Positions 27,066 through 36,492 are shown, counted from the stretch's first letter. The stretch is 64,000 nt of DNA from Hyphomonadaceae bacterium (GCA_019636095.1 JAHBYF010000004.1:164501-228500); one strand, 5' to 3'. The notes: generated by a model from the sequence alone, not told the origin. Numbers and translations are program-made.

Positions 27066-27503
27066 ATGAGCAACTTCAAACGCGTGACGCCGGACTTCGC
27101 TGTCTCAGTACAGCTTGGGATAGAAGATGTCGCGCGCGCCGCGGCCGAGGGCTTCAAGACCATCATCGCCAATCGCCCCGACAACGAAGCCCCGGATCAA
27201 CCTTCCGCTGCCGAAATCAAGGCAGCAGCTGAGGCCGCGGGGCTCGATTTCAGATCGATCCCGTTTTCAGGGCTTCCGCCAGCCCCTACGGTAGTCATGG
27301 AGACCGCACAGGCCCTGGATGAGGCAAAGAGCCCTGTCCTTGCCTATTGCCGAAGCGGCACCCGCTCAATAACAGCCTGGGCTCTGGCGCGGGCGTTGGC
27401 GGGGAGCCATACGCCTGACGAAATTATCGCCTTGGCTCAAAAGGCAGGTTACGACTTATCGGGGGCGCGGGGGGCGCTCGAAACGCTGGCGCCCAAGGCT
27501 TAG
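27066..27503 (+). CDS. TIGR01244-family sulfurtransferase/phosphatase-like protein
   Basis: 145 residues. FKRVTPDFAVSVQLGIEDVARAAAEGFKTIIANRP and the active-site loop AYCRSGTRS (Cys95, Arg100) match the DUF442/TIGR01244 family, a dual-specificity-phosphatase fold also found as the N-terminal domain of Blh proteins linked to sulfide handling. The catalytic Cys and Arg of the C-x5-R loop are present. No fused beta-lactamase domain, so this is the stand-alone form; an MBL-fold gene lies 1.1 kb away (28630-29532) but is of another subgroup. TAG overlaps the stop of the tiny convergent gene. Confidence 0.85.
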   Translation: MSNFKRVTPDFAVSVQLGIEDVARAAAEGFKTIIANRPDNEAPDQPSAAEIKAAAEAAGLDFRSIPFSGLPPAPTVVMETAQALDEAKSPVLAYCRSGTRSITAWALARALAGSHTPDEIIALAQKAGYDLSGARGALETLAPKA

Positions 27504-27625
27504 CCGCCGAAGGTCGGCAGCAAGAGTATCCAAGCCATCTTCAACAAGACGATCAGGGACAGGGCGAGCAGCACGGTGCGCACGCGATCCAAGGTAAACA
27601 GACAAACAGCGACGGCGCTTTGCAT
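27500..27625 (-). CDS. Tiny single-helix membrane protein
   Basis: 41 residues: MQSAVAVCLFTLDRVRTVLL followed by a hydrophobic helix to about residue 36 and ending LPTFGG. GCGAGG lies before the ATG at 27625. Its TAA overlaps the TAG of the convergent gene in the TTAG arrangement seen repeatedly in this window, which supports it being a real gene. No function can be assigned. Confidence 0.45.
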   Translation of the reverse strand: MQSAVAVCLFTLDRVRTVLLALSLIVLLKMAWILLLPTFGG

Positions 27626-27669
27626 AGCGCGCCTCGCTGCAAACGCGGCGCCGCGGAGCCTTTGACCCG

Positions 27670-28620
27670 GTGACTGACGCAACACCCCGCGTGTTCCAGA
27701 CCTCTGGATCTGTCTGGCTTAAGGACTTTGAGTTCGGCCTAACCGGCCTCACGGTTCGAAAGACCGGCGCGCGGGTTCCCTACTCGCCGTCAGTCATCAA
27801 TCAGGTTACGGCGTGGTTTCGCTATTTCTTCGCCGCGAAAGCCGTCAAACCGCTCGAACCGCGCTTTACCATCTTCTTCACTCCGGAGCGCGCACGGCCC
27901 TGGTATTTGATTTTCTCAGTCTCGCGGACGGCCGGAGCCCAATTGGCCAAGGACGCATCCCAAGCCGACGTTGTGATGCAGTTCGAGGACGCGACATTCA
28001 GTCCAAACGACCCACCGGCCAAGTTGAAGTCGGGTGCTAAGCTCGTGAACTTCGGTTGCCGCGATGTCTCGAAAACGAACGTCTCGCGGGCATGCGCCGC
28101 CGCCTTTGGCAATCCGCTGGCGGTTGATCCGGCGACATTTACTGGTTTTGCGGTCGAGAAGTCGGAAATTAACGCGGCCCATGACGGGCGCATTGTCCAG
28201 TGTCCAACGTCGGCCGTTCCTGGACGTGTCTATCAGCGCGTCGTCGACAACCGCACCCACGCCGATCTGAGCCTTGTCGAAGACCTCCGCACTTGCACGG
28301 TGGGCGGCAGGCCGGTCTGCGTCTTTATCAAGCGGCGCGAAGTAACCAAGCGCTTCCTCAATACGAACACCGAAGTGCTGCTGAGGGCGCCGGAAGAAGT
28401 GTTCAGCCGCGAAGAGATGGATCAGATCAGCGCCTTCACGCGCGAGATTGGCCTGGATTGGGGCGGTGTGGATGTTCTGCGCGATCGCAATGACGGTAAA
28501 CTCTATATCGTCGACGCCAACAAGACGGACATGGGCCCTCCCATTGGCCTCAACCTGCCTGACAAGATCAAGGCTACCTACATGTTGCGGGATGCGTTCC
28601 GTAAGTTCGTTCTTGGCTGA
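27670..28620 (+). CDS. Hypothetical protein with ATP-grasp-like C-terminal segment
   Basis: 316 residues from GTG 27670. The C-terminal third contains VCVFIKRREVTKRFLNTNTEV, FTREIGLDWGGVDVLRDRNDGKLYIVDANKTDMGPP, which has the look of the last ATP-grasp subdomain, where an acidic residue, a conserved D-V-L-x-D turn and a terminal D-x-N bind the two Mg ions. The N-terminal part (residues 20-150) has FRYFFAAKAV and PRFTIFFTPERARPWYLIFS but no motif I recognise. No signal peptide. A ligase acting on a small molecule or peptide is possible but unproven. Ten bases before the MBL gene, so probably cotranscribed. Confidence 0.6.
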   Translation: MTDATPRVFQTSGSVWLKDFEFGLTGLTVRKTGARVPYSPSVINQVTAWFRYFFAAKAVKPLEPRFTIFFTPERARPWYLIFSVSRTAGAQLAKDASQADVVMQFEDATFSPNDPPAKLKSGAKLVNFGCRDVSKTNVSRACAAAFGNPLAVDPATFTGFAVEKSEINAAHDGRIVQCPTSAVPGRVYQRVVDNRTHADLSLVEDLRTCTVGGRPVCVFIKRREVTKRFLNTNTEVLLRAPEEVFSREEMDQISAFTREIGLDWGGVDVLRDRNDGKLYIVDANKTDMGPPIGLNLPDKIKATYMLRDAFRKFVLG

Positions 28621-28629
28621 GCCGCGCTG

Positions 28630-29532
28630 ATGGCGGCCGCGATCCCATTCGTCCGTGACATGGACTTCGAATACGAGAAAGCGCAGCAGGTTTCCCCGCT
28701 GATCCGCCGGCTTGTCGCCAACAATCCCGGGCCTTTCACATTCAAGGGCACCGGGGTGTACATCATTGGCCACGGCGAGGTCGCGATCATCGACCCCGGC
28801 CCTGACGCCGCCGAGCACATCGACGCACTCTTGCGAGCGGTCGAAGGCGAAAAGGTCACCCACATCTTCGTCACCCATCGGCATATGGATCATTCGCCAG
28901 CCGCGCATCCGCTCGCGGAGCGCACCGGCGCGAAAGTCTACGCCAGCAAGCTGCCGCCGAAGCCGAGCGACTGCGACGAGCTACGGTTGGAAGCAAGCGA
29001 CGACCACTACTTCACACCAGACATCGATGTTGAAGACGGCCAACGCTTTACCGGCCCAGGCTGGACGATCGAGGCCGTGTTCACGCCAGGCCACACGACG
29101 AACCACATGGCCTATGCGCTGATCGAAGAAAATGCGCTCTTTCCCGGCGACCACATCATGGGCTGGTCGACAACAGTGATCGGCCCGCCGGATGGCGACA
29201 TGACCGATTACTTCAACAGCCTAGAGAAGGTGCTCGACCGCGACTACGCCGCGTTGTGGCCCACGCATGGCCCGCCCGTGCACGAGGTACGCCCGTTCGT
29301 ACAGGCCTTCATCGACCATCGCCGCGCGCGCGAGGATCAAATCATCGCACAGATGCAGGCAGGCCATACACGCATCAAAGACATGGTCGCAGTCATCTAC
29401 GCCGACGTCGACAAGCGCCTGCACCCAGCAGCATGTCATTCAGTGCTGGCGCACATGATTCGTTTGGTTCAACTCGGGCGCGTCGTCACGCTTGATCCGC
29501 CCTGCGTCGATACCGAGTATCGGCTAGCCTAG
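28630..29532 (+). CDS. Metallo-beta-lactamase-fold hydrolase (LACTB2-like)
   Basis: 300 residues. Zinc motif THRHMDH (82-88), then GHTTNHM, FPGDHIMGWSTT and WPTHGPP supply the remaining ligands. A C-terminal helical region (about 220-300) with ARAREDQIIAQM and a winged-helix-like tail is that of LACTB2-type proteins, some of which are RNA endonucleases and others act on small thioesters. Tight spacing behind the ATP-grasp-like gene. TAG overlaps a tiny convergent gene (CTAG). Confidence 0.9.
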   Translation: MAAAIPFVRDMDFEYEKAQQVSPLIRRLVANNPGPFTFKGTGVYIIGHGEVAIIDPGPDAAEHIDALLRAVEGEKVTHIFVTHRHMDHSPAAHPLAERTGAKVYASKLPPKPSDCDELRLEASDDHYFTPDIDVEDGQRFTGPGWTIEAVFTPGHTTNHMAYALIEENALFPGDHIMGWSTTVIGPPDGDMTDYFNSLEKVLDRDYAALWPTHGPPVHEVRPFVQAFIDHRRAREDQIIAQMQAGHTRIKDMVAVIYADVDKRLHPAACHSVLAHMIRLVQLGRVVTLDPPCVDTEYRLA

Positions 29533-29657
29533 GCGAGATTAACGCCAGTAACCGTGACAAAGCTGTTGAGGGCGAAAGCCATGCCCAGCAGCAGCGCCAC
29601 ACCGACGACGCCGCCGAATGTGCGCCACAACACAGACTTGAGAGCGGACTTGTTCAT
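29529..29657 (-). CDS. Tiny single-helix membrane protein
   Basis: 42 residues read directly on the minus strand: basic start MNKSALKSVLWRTFGG, then a hydrophobic helix (about 17-36) ending VTVTGVNLA. Its TAG overlaps the TAG of the MBL gene (CTAG, 29529-29532). The composition (basic N-terminus, helix, short outside tail) resembles small inner-membrane proteins. No homologous function known to me. Confidence 0.5.
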   Translation of the reverse strand: MNKSALKSVLWRTFGGVVGVALLLGMAFALNSFVTVTGVNLA

Positions 29658-29733
29658 GCTCTCAATATAGGGGGCGTGCAGATAAGAATTTGATACGACC
29701 GATGCCGATTTCGCAGCAACGTCCCGTTAAGCA

Positions 29734-29964
29734 TCAGTGCAGCGTGGGCGGCGGATCGTTGAAATCCTCAAGGGTGACGATGCAGCCTTGATGGCGCAAA
29801 TCGCGGATTTGAAAGCCCGTGGCGCCGAGGTCTTCTCGAACGCTGGCGCCCCAGATGATCGCTTGCAGGCGCGCGGTCGCCAACTCCACATCCAATGGCG
29901 GACGGACGTCGCACACGAAGTTCTCGCCAATTGTCTCCTTCAGAAACTCTATCCGGTAGCGCAT
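29734..29964 (-). CDS. Small protein of unknown function
   Basis: 76 residues, starting MRYRIEFLKETIGENFVCDV and containing WGASVREDLGATGFQIRDL. The strand/helix alternation (short beta-strand, helix around 28-38, strand, TLEDF) suggests a compact soluble fold. No motif or signal peptide. Divergent downstream sequence to 30191 holds no further gene but has a hairpin at 30063. Confidence 0.55.
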   Translation of the reverse strand: MRYRIEFLKETIGENFVCDVRPPLDVELATARLQAIIWGASVREDLGATGFQIRDLRHQGCIVTLEDFNDPPPTLH

Positions 29965-30062
29965 CTCGCAACCCTGCCTCGTGGGTTTCGATGCTAGCCG
30001 GGCGCCGGAAGGCTGCGAATTCGGGCTGGCGGCCTATTCCGTTGGACATAACGCAAGGCACA

Positions 30063-30092
30063 GAAACGGCCCCGGTGGCCCGGAGCCGTTTC
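30063..30092. terminator. Strong hairpin, possible terminator for the acyl-CoA synthetase gene
   Basis: GAAACGGC (30063-30070) pairs with GCCGTTTC (30085-30092), with an inner CCGG-TGGC-CCGG extension across one mismatch. It is about 100 bases beyond the stop of the minus-strand gene at 30192. No clear T-run on the minus side, so a regulatory or processing hairpin is also possible. The rest of 29965-30191 holds nothing I can name. Confidence 0.45.
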
Positions 30093-30191
30093 AATGGCGT
30101 CGATTGACCATCTCCAAAGGGTGGGGCCGTGGGGTCGTGCCTTCAGCGCGGTCTGGCGTGGGAACGCGCCACCCCAGCCTCGGTTCCACCG

Positions 30192-31847
30192 CTACTCCGC
30201 CGCCTGCGTGGTCGGCAGCTTGTAGTCTTTAAACTGCTCGCGGAGCGCCAGCTTGTTGATCTTGCCGGTAGCGCCCAACGGAATGGCTTCGACGAATTGG
30301 ACGTCATCAGGCGTCCACCACTTCGCGATCTTCCCTTCCAGGAACTTCAGCACGCCTTCCTTCGTCGGCTTGGCGCCGGGCTTCGGTTGGATGATCAGCA
30401 AGGGGCGCTCGTCCCATTTGGGATGCGCGACGCCGATCACGGCCGCGTTGGCGACGCCTTCCGCCCCCATAGCGATGTTCTCGATATCGATCGAGCTGAT
30501 CCACTCCCCGCCCGATTTGATGACGTCCTTGGCGCGATCGGTGATTTGCATGATGCCAAGCGGATCGATGGTGGCCACATCTCCGGTGTCGAAGAATCCG
30601 CAAGTCTCCAGACATTCGCCACGTTCGTTCTTGGCGCCGGCATTCTTGAAATAGGCCCGCGCCACCGAGGGCCCGCGCACCATGAGGCGACCGAACGCCT
30701 TGCCGTCGTGCGGCATGGGTTTTCCTTCATCATCGACAATCTTCATCTCGACAGTGAACGGCACGCGTCCCTGCTTCATTTTCGCTTTGATCTGCGCCTC
30801 GTGGTCTTGCGCGTAATGATCGGGCAACAGCTTGCCGGTGGTGCCGACGGGGCTCATCTCGGTCATGCCCCAGGCATGGATGACTTCGACGCCGTATTCT
30901 TCCTCGAACGCGCGCAGAACCGTTTCGGGAATGGCTGATCCGCCGATTGCGACGCGCTTTAATGTCGTCGGCTTGAGGTTGTGTTCACGCAGGAAGCCCA
31001 AAAGCCCCTGCCACACCGTTGGCACCGCCGCGGTGAAAGTGACCTTCTCGCCTTCCAGCAATTCGTAGACACTTTGGCCATCGAGCTTCGCCCCTGGCAT
31101 AATCAGCTTGGCCCCGCACATCGGCGCGACAAAAGCGATCGCCCACGCATTGGCGTGAAACATCGGCACGATCGGCATCACGACATCTTTGGCCCCGCAG
31201 CCAAACACGTCGGTCTGATTGGCGGCCATGGCGTGAAGCACATTCGAACGATGCGAATAGAGCACGCCTTTCGGATCGCCGGTGGTGCCCGATGTGTAAC
31301 AGAGCCCACACGCGGTGTTCTCATCGAAGCCGCCCCACCGCGCTTCACTCGATTGGCCGGCGATGAAATCCTCATAGGCAATCATCGGCAAGGACGATTG
31401 CGGAAGGTTCGCCCGGTCCGTGAACGCCACATAGAGCTGAACGCTCTTCAGCAGCGGCGCGATCTTTTCGACGATCGGGGCGAAGGTGACATCGAAGAAG
31501 ATGATCTTGTCTTCAGCGTGATTAACGATCCAGGCAATCTGTTCTGGGAAAAGCCGTGGGTTCAGCGTGTGTAAGACAGCGCCCATGCCCATCGCACCGT
31601 ACCAAGCTTCAAGATGGCGCTCGGTATTCCAAGCCAGCGTCGCGACCCGATCGCCCAATGCGATCGAGCGTTCGCGCAGCGCGTTGGTGACCTGCTTTGC
31701 GCGCGGGTAGATGCTCGCGTACGAGGTTCGCCGGAGCTGACCGTCTTCGACGGCCCGGGTGACGACTTCGCGACCTGGAAATGCGCTGTTGGCGTGATCG
31801 AGGATCCGATCCACCGTCAACGGCCAATTCTGCATGAGCCCGAGCAT
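30192..31847 (-). CDS. Fatty-acyl-CoA synthetase (AMP-binding, long-chain type)
   Basis: 551 residues of the adenylate-forming superfamily: phosphate-binding loop YTSGTTGDPKGV (about 187-198), HAWGMTEMSPVGT, the GFFDTGDVATID and ITDRAKDVIKSGGEWISSIDIEN hinge motif, and the C-terminal lysine in PLGATGKINKLALRE. It activates a carboxylic acid to acyl-AMP and then acyl-CoA. The overall pattern is that of medium/long-chain acyl-CoA synthetases rather than acetyl-CoA synthetase; the exact acid is unknown. GGGAGG lies before the ATG. Monocistronic. Confidence 0.9.
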   Translation of the reverse strand: MLGLMQNWPLTVDRILDHANSAFPGREVVTRAVEDGQLRRTSYASIYPRAKQVTNALRERSIALGDRVATLAWNTERHLEAWYGAMGMGAVLHTLNPRLFPEQIAWIVNHAEDKIIFFDVTFAPIVEKIAPLLKSVQLYVAFTDRANLPQSSLPMIAYEDFIAGQSSEARWGGFDENTACGLCYTSGTTGDPKGVLYSHRSNVLHAMAANQTDVFGCGAKDVVMPIVPMFHANAWAIAFVAPMCGAKLIMPGAKLDGQSVYELLEGEKVTFTAAVPTVWQGLLGFLREHNLKPTTLKRVAIGGSAIPETVLRAFEEEYGVEVIHAWGMTEMSPVGTTGKLLPDHYAQDHEAQIKAKMKQGRVPFTVEMKIVDDEGKPMPHDGKAFGRLMVRGPSVARAYFKNAGAKNERGECLETCGFFDTGDVATIDPLGIMQITDRAKDVIKSGGEWISSIDIENIAMGAEGVANAAVIGVAHPKWDERPLLIIQPKPGAKPTKEGVLKFLEGKIAKWWTPDDVQFVEAIPLGATGKINKLALREQFKDYKLPTTQAAE

Positions 31848-31940
31848 CGCCTTTGCCTCCCGTTATGTCGTTGGGACAATTAAAGCGGCGCCGGGCGCTC
31901 GGGGTCAAATGCTCAGGACTGAATCGGGCCATAGCGGCCG

Positions 31941-32606
31941 TCAGGGGTAAAGGCGCGCCTTGCGCCAAGGCTGACTCGGATCGTCACGCGTGAATGTCAG
32001 CCGGTCGTGCAGCCGGAACGGGCGATCGCGCCAGAATTCGAAGCTGAGCGGCGTCAGCTTATAGCCGCGCCAGTAGCCGGGCCGCGGCACCTCGCCCACG
32101 CCGTATTTCAGCGCATACTCGGCGATGCGCTTCTCCAGCGCCAGACGATCCTCCAGCGGCCGCGATTGCGCACTGGCCCAGGCGCCCAGGCGCGCGCCCC
32201 GATCGCGGCTCTTGAAATAGGCGTCGGTCTCAGCATCTGAGACAAACGAGACTACGCCGCGCGCGCGCACTTGGCGGCGCAGCGACTTCCAATGAAAGAC
32301 AATTGCCGCACGCTGGTTCTCAGCGAGTTGGCTGCCCTTTGCGCTTTCAGCATTGGTGTAGAAGACGAAACCGCCGTCCTCGAAGCTCTTCATCAGCACC
32401 ATGCGAACATCGGGAAACCCCGACGCGTCGGCGGTGGCGAGCGCCATGCCGTTGGGATCGTTCGGCTCCTTGTCCTTCGCCTCCTTGAACCAGCGCTCGA
32501 ACAGCGCAAACGGTTCATTCTCGGCAAACAGCGCCGCATCATCCGGCGGCGACGGGGCCGTAGGGTCATACTTGGGGGAAGGCGGGATGAGGTCGTCGCC
32601 GGACAA
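31941..32606 (-). CDS. pdxH: Pyridoxamine/pyridoxine 5'-phosphate oxidase
   Basis: 221 residues, the normal PdxH length. FMN- and substrate-binding motifs: [51 protein letters not shown], and the C-terminal [19 protein letters not shown]...WRKARLYP. It oxidises PNP and PMP to pyridoxal phosphate. Divergent from aroC, with 50 bases between the two start codons. Confidence 0.95.
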   Translation of the reverse strand: MSGDDLIPPSPKYDPTAPSPPDDAALFAENEPFALFERWFKEAKDKEPNDPNGMALATADASGFPDVRMVLMKSFEDGGFVFYTNAESAKGSQLAENQRAAIVFHWKSLRRQVRARGVVSFVSDAETDAYFKSRDRGARLGAWASAQSRPLEDRLALEKRIAEYALKYGVGEVPRPGYWRGYKLTPLSFEFWRDRPFRLHDRLTFTRDDPSQPWRKARLYP

Positions 32607-32656
32607 GGAATCGTGCTCCCCTTCTATGATCTATCGATATAAGTGCTTTGAGTGAG

Positions 32657-33751
32657 ATGTCCCACAATACGTTCGGCCACCTTTTCCGCGTCACCACCTG
32701 GGGCGAAAGCCACGGACCAGCGCTTGGGTGCGTCGTTGACGGGTGCCCGCCCGGCTTACCGCTGACAGCCGCCGACATTCAGTATTGGCTGAACCGCCGC
32801 GCGCCCGGCACGAGCCGCTTCGTTACCCAGAGGCGCGAACCCGATGAGGTGAAAATTCTCTCGGGTCTGTTCGAGGACGATCGTACGGAAGGTCAGGTTA
32901 CCACCGGCACGCCGATCTCGCTGATGATCGAGAATATCGACCAGCGCGGCAAAGACTATGACGACATCCGCGACCTGTATCGGCCCGGCCACGCGGACTA
33001 TGTGTACGACGCGAAGTACGGCCTGCGCGACTATCGCGGCGGCGGCCGCTCATCCGCGCGCGAAACAGCGGCGCGTGTGGCTGCAGGCGCGGTCGCTCGC
33101 CGTGTGCTCGGCGACGTCCAAATCCGCGCCGCGGTCGTGCAAATCGGCAAGATCGCCATTGATCGCGGCCGCTGGGATTGGGCTGAGACCGAGAACAATC
33201 CGTTCTGGTGCCCTGATGCCGAGACGGCAAAACGCTGGGAAGATTTGCTCGATGCTACGCGCAAAGACGGAAACTCCGTCGGCGCCATCGTTGAAATTGA
33301 AGCGACAGGCGTCCCAGCTGGTTGGGGAGCGCCAATCTATGGCAAACTCGACGCCGAGATCGCCGGCGCGCTGATGAGCATCAACGCCGTGAAAGGTGTT
33401 GAGATTGGCGCCGGCTTCGGGGCAGCCGAATTCACTGGCGTCGAGAACGCCGATGAGATGCGCGCTGGCAACGACGGCAAGCCGGTGTTTCTCTCCAACG
33501 CCGCCGGCGGCGTACTAGGCGGCATCTCGACGGGCCAACCGATCATCGCGCGCCTTGCGATCAAGCCGACTTCGTCGATCCTCACACCGCGCCAAACCAT
33601 CACGCGCGACGGACAGAACGCCGATATCTCGACCAAGGGCCGCCACGACCCATGCGTGGGCATTCGCGGCGCGCCGGTCGCGGAAGCCATGGTGGCCTGC
33701 GTCCTCGCCGACGCTATGTTACGCCATCGCGGGCAGACTGGCCGGAGCTGA
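32657..33751 (+). CDS. aroC: Chorismate synthase
   Basis: 364 residues. AroC signatures: [48 protein letters not shown] block (here [21 protein letters not shown] at about 121-141) and the C-terminal [19 protein letters not shown]. It makes chorismate from EPSP with reduced FMN, the last common step of aromatic amino-acid synthesis. Start at ATG 32657 (MSHNTFGH); TTG 32648 is three codons upstream. Its 3' end overlaps the convergent hydrolase gene by 33 bases. Confidence 0.95.
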   Translation: MSHNTFGHLFRVTTWGESHGPALGCVVDGCPPGLPLTAADIQYWLNRRAPGTSRFVTQRREPDEVKILSGLFEDDRTEGQVTTGTPISLMIENIDQRGKDYDDIRDLYRPGHADYVYDAKYGLRDYRGGGRSSARETAARVAAGAVARRVLGDVQIRAAVVQIGKIAIDRGRWDWAETENNPFWCPDAETAKRWEDLLDATRKDGNSVGAIVEIEATGVPAGWGAPIYGKLDAEIAGALMSINAVKGVEIGAGFGAAEFTGVENADEMRAGNDGKPVFLSNAAGGVLGGISTGQPIIARLAIKPTSSILTPRQTITRDGQNADISTKGRHDPCVGIRGAPVAEAMVACVLADAMLRHRGQTGRS

Positions 33752-35140
33752 ACTCGGCGCCGGCATTGCGGCGTGTGCGCTCTCGCGAACGGTCCGCGCA
33801 ATGTGATCGCCGATAGCGGCCGCCACCTCCGGCTGATCGAAATAGGTCGTGTGGATCAGGCTGTCCCATGTCATCGCGTCAGTGGTGATATTGGTCAGCG
33901 AGGCGCTTGAATCGCCACCAACGCTGAACAGCGCCCAACGATATTTCTCAATCAGCTTGCTCGCTGCATCGTTGGCGCCCTCCTGCATGCGAGCGGCGCA
34001 TTCGCCGGTCAGCACGAGTTCCTGCGTCGCATGGGTATGCGAGCGCGGCGACACGTTGCACAATACCTGATCGCCGTCCCGTCCCATAGCGACGCCGCGC
34101 AGCACTCCGCCTATGAATCTATTCATCGACCCTCTCGCCCCGATCTCCTGCGCGCCGCCCACAAGAAAGCGGTAGATCAGATAGACCACGGTAAACGTGG
34201 CTGGCGCGATCAACAGGCTCATGACTGCAACAGCGATGATATTGCTCGCGACGTTTTCGTCCGCGCCCGACGTATTGAAATTCAGCATATCCGCCAATCC
34301 AAACGCATAGAGCAGTGGATTGGCGAAGCCGATCAGAAGCACGGCCAACACGCCAATGCTAACTGCGGCGCCCCGCGAGCCACGGAACAATGATCCGCGC
34401 GGAAAAGGTTCGAGGTTTACCTCTTCGACGCGCTGCAGAAACGAGATCGCCTCGTCATTATCGTGCCAGATGCTGAACACCGAAGTGCGCGTCCGTCCGC
34501 CGGAGCGCGGGCGCAAGATTCGGCGAATGCCTTGCCGCGAAAGCTGCAACATGAAAAGCGTGCATGGCCCGACGATAAGCACATAGGCCAACACGACGAA
34601 AATCTCCTGACCCGCCGCGATCTCCATCGAATTCTCGCCACTCGCGACATCATAGATCATGTAGGCGGCGATCAGCGGAAACACGACGACGCTGGCCCAC
34701 GCGATGATCAGAAACAGAATGCCTGCGAGCTTCTGGAGCCAACCTGTCTTCACGTTGAAGAACGGCGTGCCGACGGTGGTGAGACTATCGAACTTCTCGC
34801 GCTGCGCGGTGCGGCGGAGTCCCCACTTCAGCAGCACCGCAGCGTCGTTGGCGACATTGCCGCCGTGGCTGTGGCCGACGACGTGGATCGTGTCGTAGTG
34901 CCTATAGAGCCCACGGATCCGGCCCGCGAGCTTATTGGCGCCGCGCTCGCGGTCCCAGGCACTGTTCGCGCCGCTCCACAAATGCGGAACGATTTCGCCG
35001 GCTATTCCCTGGCTACTGAGGTGCTGGAGCAGCCGCTGAGTGAATTGTGAGCCCCGCTGAAACCACTTCGCGCCGTCCGCGCTGTCCGCCGTGTCGCCGG
35101 TGCCGTGCACTGTGACGATGGCGACCTTGCCTTCTGACAT
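33719..35140 (-). CDS. Membrane alpha/beta-hydrolase-like protein
   Basis: 473 residues. The first 110 residues form an alpha/beta-hydrolase start: [12 protein letters not shown] (oxyanion strand) and [10 protein letters not shown] with nucleophile candidate Ser91. Then two membrane helices (about 137-165 and 183-203), a cytoplasmic stretch, two more helices (about 268-290 and 310-335), and a soluble C-terminal part (340-473) containing [11 protein letters not shown] and the Ala/Pro/Ser-rich tail. The catalytic Asp and His are not obvious. Lipase- or esterase-like role at the inner membrane is possible; no function known. Overlaps aroC by 33 bases. Confidence 0.75.
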   Translation of the reverse strand: MSEGKVAIVTVHGTGDTADSADGAKWFQRGSQFTQRLLQHLSSQGIAGEIVPHLWSGANSAWDRERGANKLAGRIRGLYRHYDTIHVVGHSHGGNVANDAAVLLKWGLRRTAQREKFDSLTTVGTPFFNVKTGWLQKLAGILFLIIAWASVVVFPLIAAYMIYDVASGENSMEIAAGQEIFVVLAYVLIVGPCTLFMLQLSRQGIRRILRPRSGGRTRTSVFSIWHDNDEAISFLQRVEEVNLEPFPRGSLFRGSRGAAVSIGVLAVLLIGFANPLLYAFGLADMLNFNTSGADENVASNIIAVAVMSLLIAPATFTVVYLIYRFLVGGAQEIGARGSMNRFIGGVLRGVAMGRDGDQVLCNVSPRSHTHATQELVLTGECAARMQEGANDAASKLIEKYRWALFSVGGDSSASLTNITTDAMTWDSLIHTTYFDQPEVAAAIGDHIARTVRESAHAAMPAPSSAPASLPAMA

Positions 35141-35207
35141 GTCCCCCCCTCCAGGGGCCGGACGTTACGGCTCCGAAAGGTTCCCTGCAACGTCCGGGAC
35201 TTCGGAT

Positions 35208-35411
35208 TTAGCCGCCCTTGGCGGAGGCGATGCGATTTCGGAGCATGGTCTGAAAAAGGACGTCGTGCGTGAGGCGGCGAACAATCACTTCCGGCGAACC
35301 CTCGTCAACGAGATCTGCGCTGATCGAAGCCCAATCAATGTAGCGACCCGTGTCGGCAAGTTCGTAAGCGCGGGCGCGGAGCCCGGCGAGAGCATCGTCT
35401 TTGTCTGGCAT
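35208..35411 (-). CDS. Small helical protein of unknown function
   Basis: 67 residues from the ATG at 35411: ALAGLRARAYELADTGRYID...ADLVDEGSPEVIVRRLTHDVLF... It is all-helical and charged and has regular codon use, whereas the longer frame up to 35705 and the overlapping plus-strand frame before 35463 do not. Divergent from the single-helix protein at 35463 (51 bases apart). Similar short proteins occur in alphaproteobacteria without assigned role. Confidence 0.6.
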   Translation of the reverse strand: MPDKDDALAGLRARAYELADTGRYIDWASISADLVDEGSPEVIVRRLTHDVLFQTMLRNRIASAKGG

Positions 35412-35462
35412 TGCGCCACGAACGCGCGTACAAACCGTGCCGTTCCTGTGGGGATCGGGAAA

Positions 35463-35978
35463 ATGGTACGGACGCAAAAACAAGGCCGTCGTCGCCAACG
35501 CATTTCCTTCCAGCAGCGCGTTCGCGAGATCGGCCCTCGCTTGCGCACCGCCTTCCGCAGAGCACGAGTGGCGCTTTGGCGGTTCAAGCGCAGCCCGAAG
35601 CAACAGGATCGTGCGGCAATGTACGCGACCTTTGCTTTCATTACACTTTTCGCCATCGGCAGCGTTGACGCCGTCGTCACCGGAGGGGCGGATTTCGCGC
35701 CTCACTCGGCCTACGCGGCGGAATATACGCCCGCACGCGTTGCAACGGTCTCCCGGCCAGTCGAAGAACCCGAAACGGTAGTGGAGGAGGTCGCGCCGAG
35801 CGAGAGCATGAAGGCTGCCGCCGAAGTGGACTACAGTTTCACCACCGAGGAGTTGCTTGGCGGTCCGCTGGTCGAACGCGCTGTGGTCGAAGCACCTGCA
35901 ATCCCAGACGTCTCATTTGAGATTCTGAAGATTGACCCGAGCCCTTCCGAACCCGCTGTTCTCCAACTGCCTTTGTAA
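35463..35978 (+). CDS. Single-helix inner-membrane protein with acidic periplasmic tail (paralogue A)
   Basis: 171 residues from ATG 35463. A strongly basic cytoplasmic N-terminus (about 1-50, many Arg/Lys/Gln) leads into one membrane helix (about 53-73, YATFAFITLFAIGSVDAVV) and a Glu/Val/Pro-rich periplasmic tail. The frame extends upstream to 35091 but that part lies antisense to two minus-strand genes and has poor composition. The helix and the following GGADF-A segment match the protein encoded just downstream at 36031-36492, so the two look like diverged duplicates. Function unknown. Confidence 0.55.
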   Translation: MVRTQKQGRRRQRISFQQRVREIGPRLRTAFRRARVALWRFKRSPKQQDRAAMYATFAFITLFAIGSVDAVVTGGADFAPHSAYAAEYTPARVATVSRPVEEPETVVEEVAPSESMKAAAEVDYSFTTEELLGGPLVERAVVEAPAIPDVSFEILKIDPSPSEPAVLQLPL

Positions 35979-36030
35979 ACGGCACGCAGGAACAGGGGCG
36001 GAGGCCTCGTCGTTTGTCGAGCGGAGACCG

Positions 36031-36492
36031 ATGGTCATGCTCGACGACAACCCAGTTCTAAGAGAGCGCTTGATGGCGTTTGGCGCATTCGCGGGGATCG
36101 CGACGTTCGGGATTGCCTCCGTGAACGTGATGATTTCCGGTGGCTTTGACTTCGGGTCAGAGCGCGCGCCCTACCATCGCGAACAGCCCATCACTCACGT
36201 CCGCGTCACTGACGCCGCGCAGTATGTGAGCGACCGCGTGCAGCGCGCTTCGTGGGACGAGTCCTTGCCGATCACCGAAGCGGCAACAGTCCCCGCCGAG
36301 GATCTCGCCGGCGAGAACGACGGCACGCCTCCGCCCAGCATGGAGCAGACGTCGGACGAAGATTTAAGGCGAGCGATTGCCGATCTTTACGCTGGCCAGT
36401 CCCGGTCGTCGTACGACGATTATGCCTATTCAGCTGAAGCCGCCGGCGCAGCGAAGCCCGTTAGCGCTTCCGAAAACGCGTCACCTTGGTGA
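36031..36492 (+). CDS. Single-helix inner-membrane protein (paralogue B)
   Basis: 153 residues from the ATG at 36031, preceded by GGAG. Short cytoplasmic start, one helix (about 15-35, FGAFAGIATFGIASVNVMI) followed by SGGFDFG, then an acidic, probably disordered tail with DEDLRRAIADLYAGQ near residue 115. The helix-GG-x-DF pattern parallels paralogue A immediately upstream. Its 3' end overlaps the convergent methyltransferase gene by 32 bases. Confidence 0.6.
   Translation: MVMLDDNPVLRERLMAFGAFAGIATFGIASVNVMISGGFDFGSERAPYHREQPITHVRVTDAAQYVSDRVQRASWDESLPITEAATVPAEDLAGENDGTPPPSMEQTSDEDLRRAIADLYAGQSRSSYDDYAYSAEAAGAAKPVSASENASPW

Noticed and set aside
35091..35462. Upstream part of the plus-strand frame leading to 35978
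   Set aside because: Antisense to the start of the hydrolase gene and to the 67-residue minus-strand gene; no family features.
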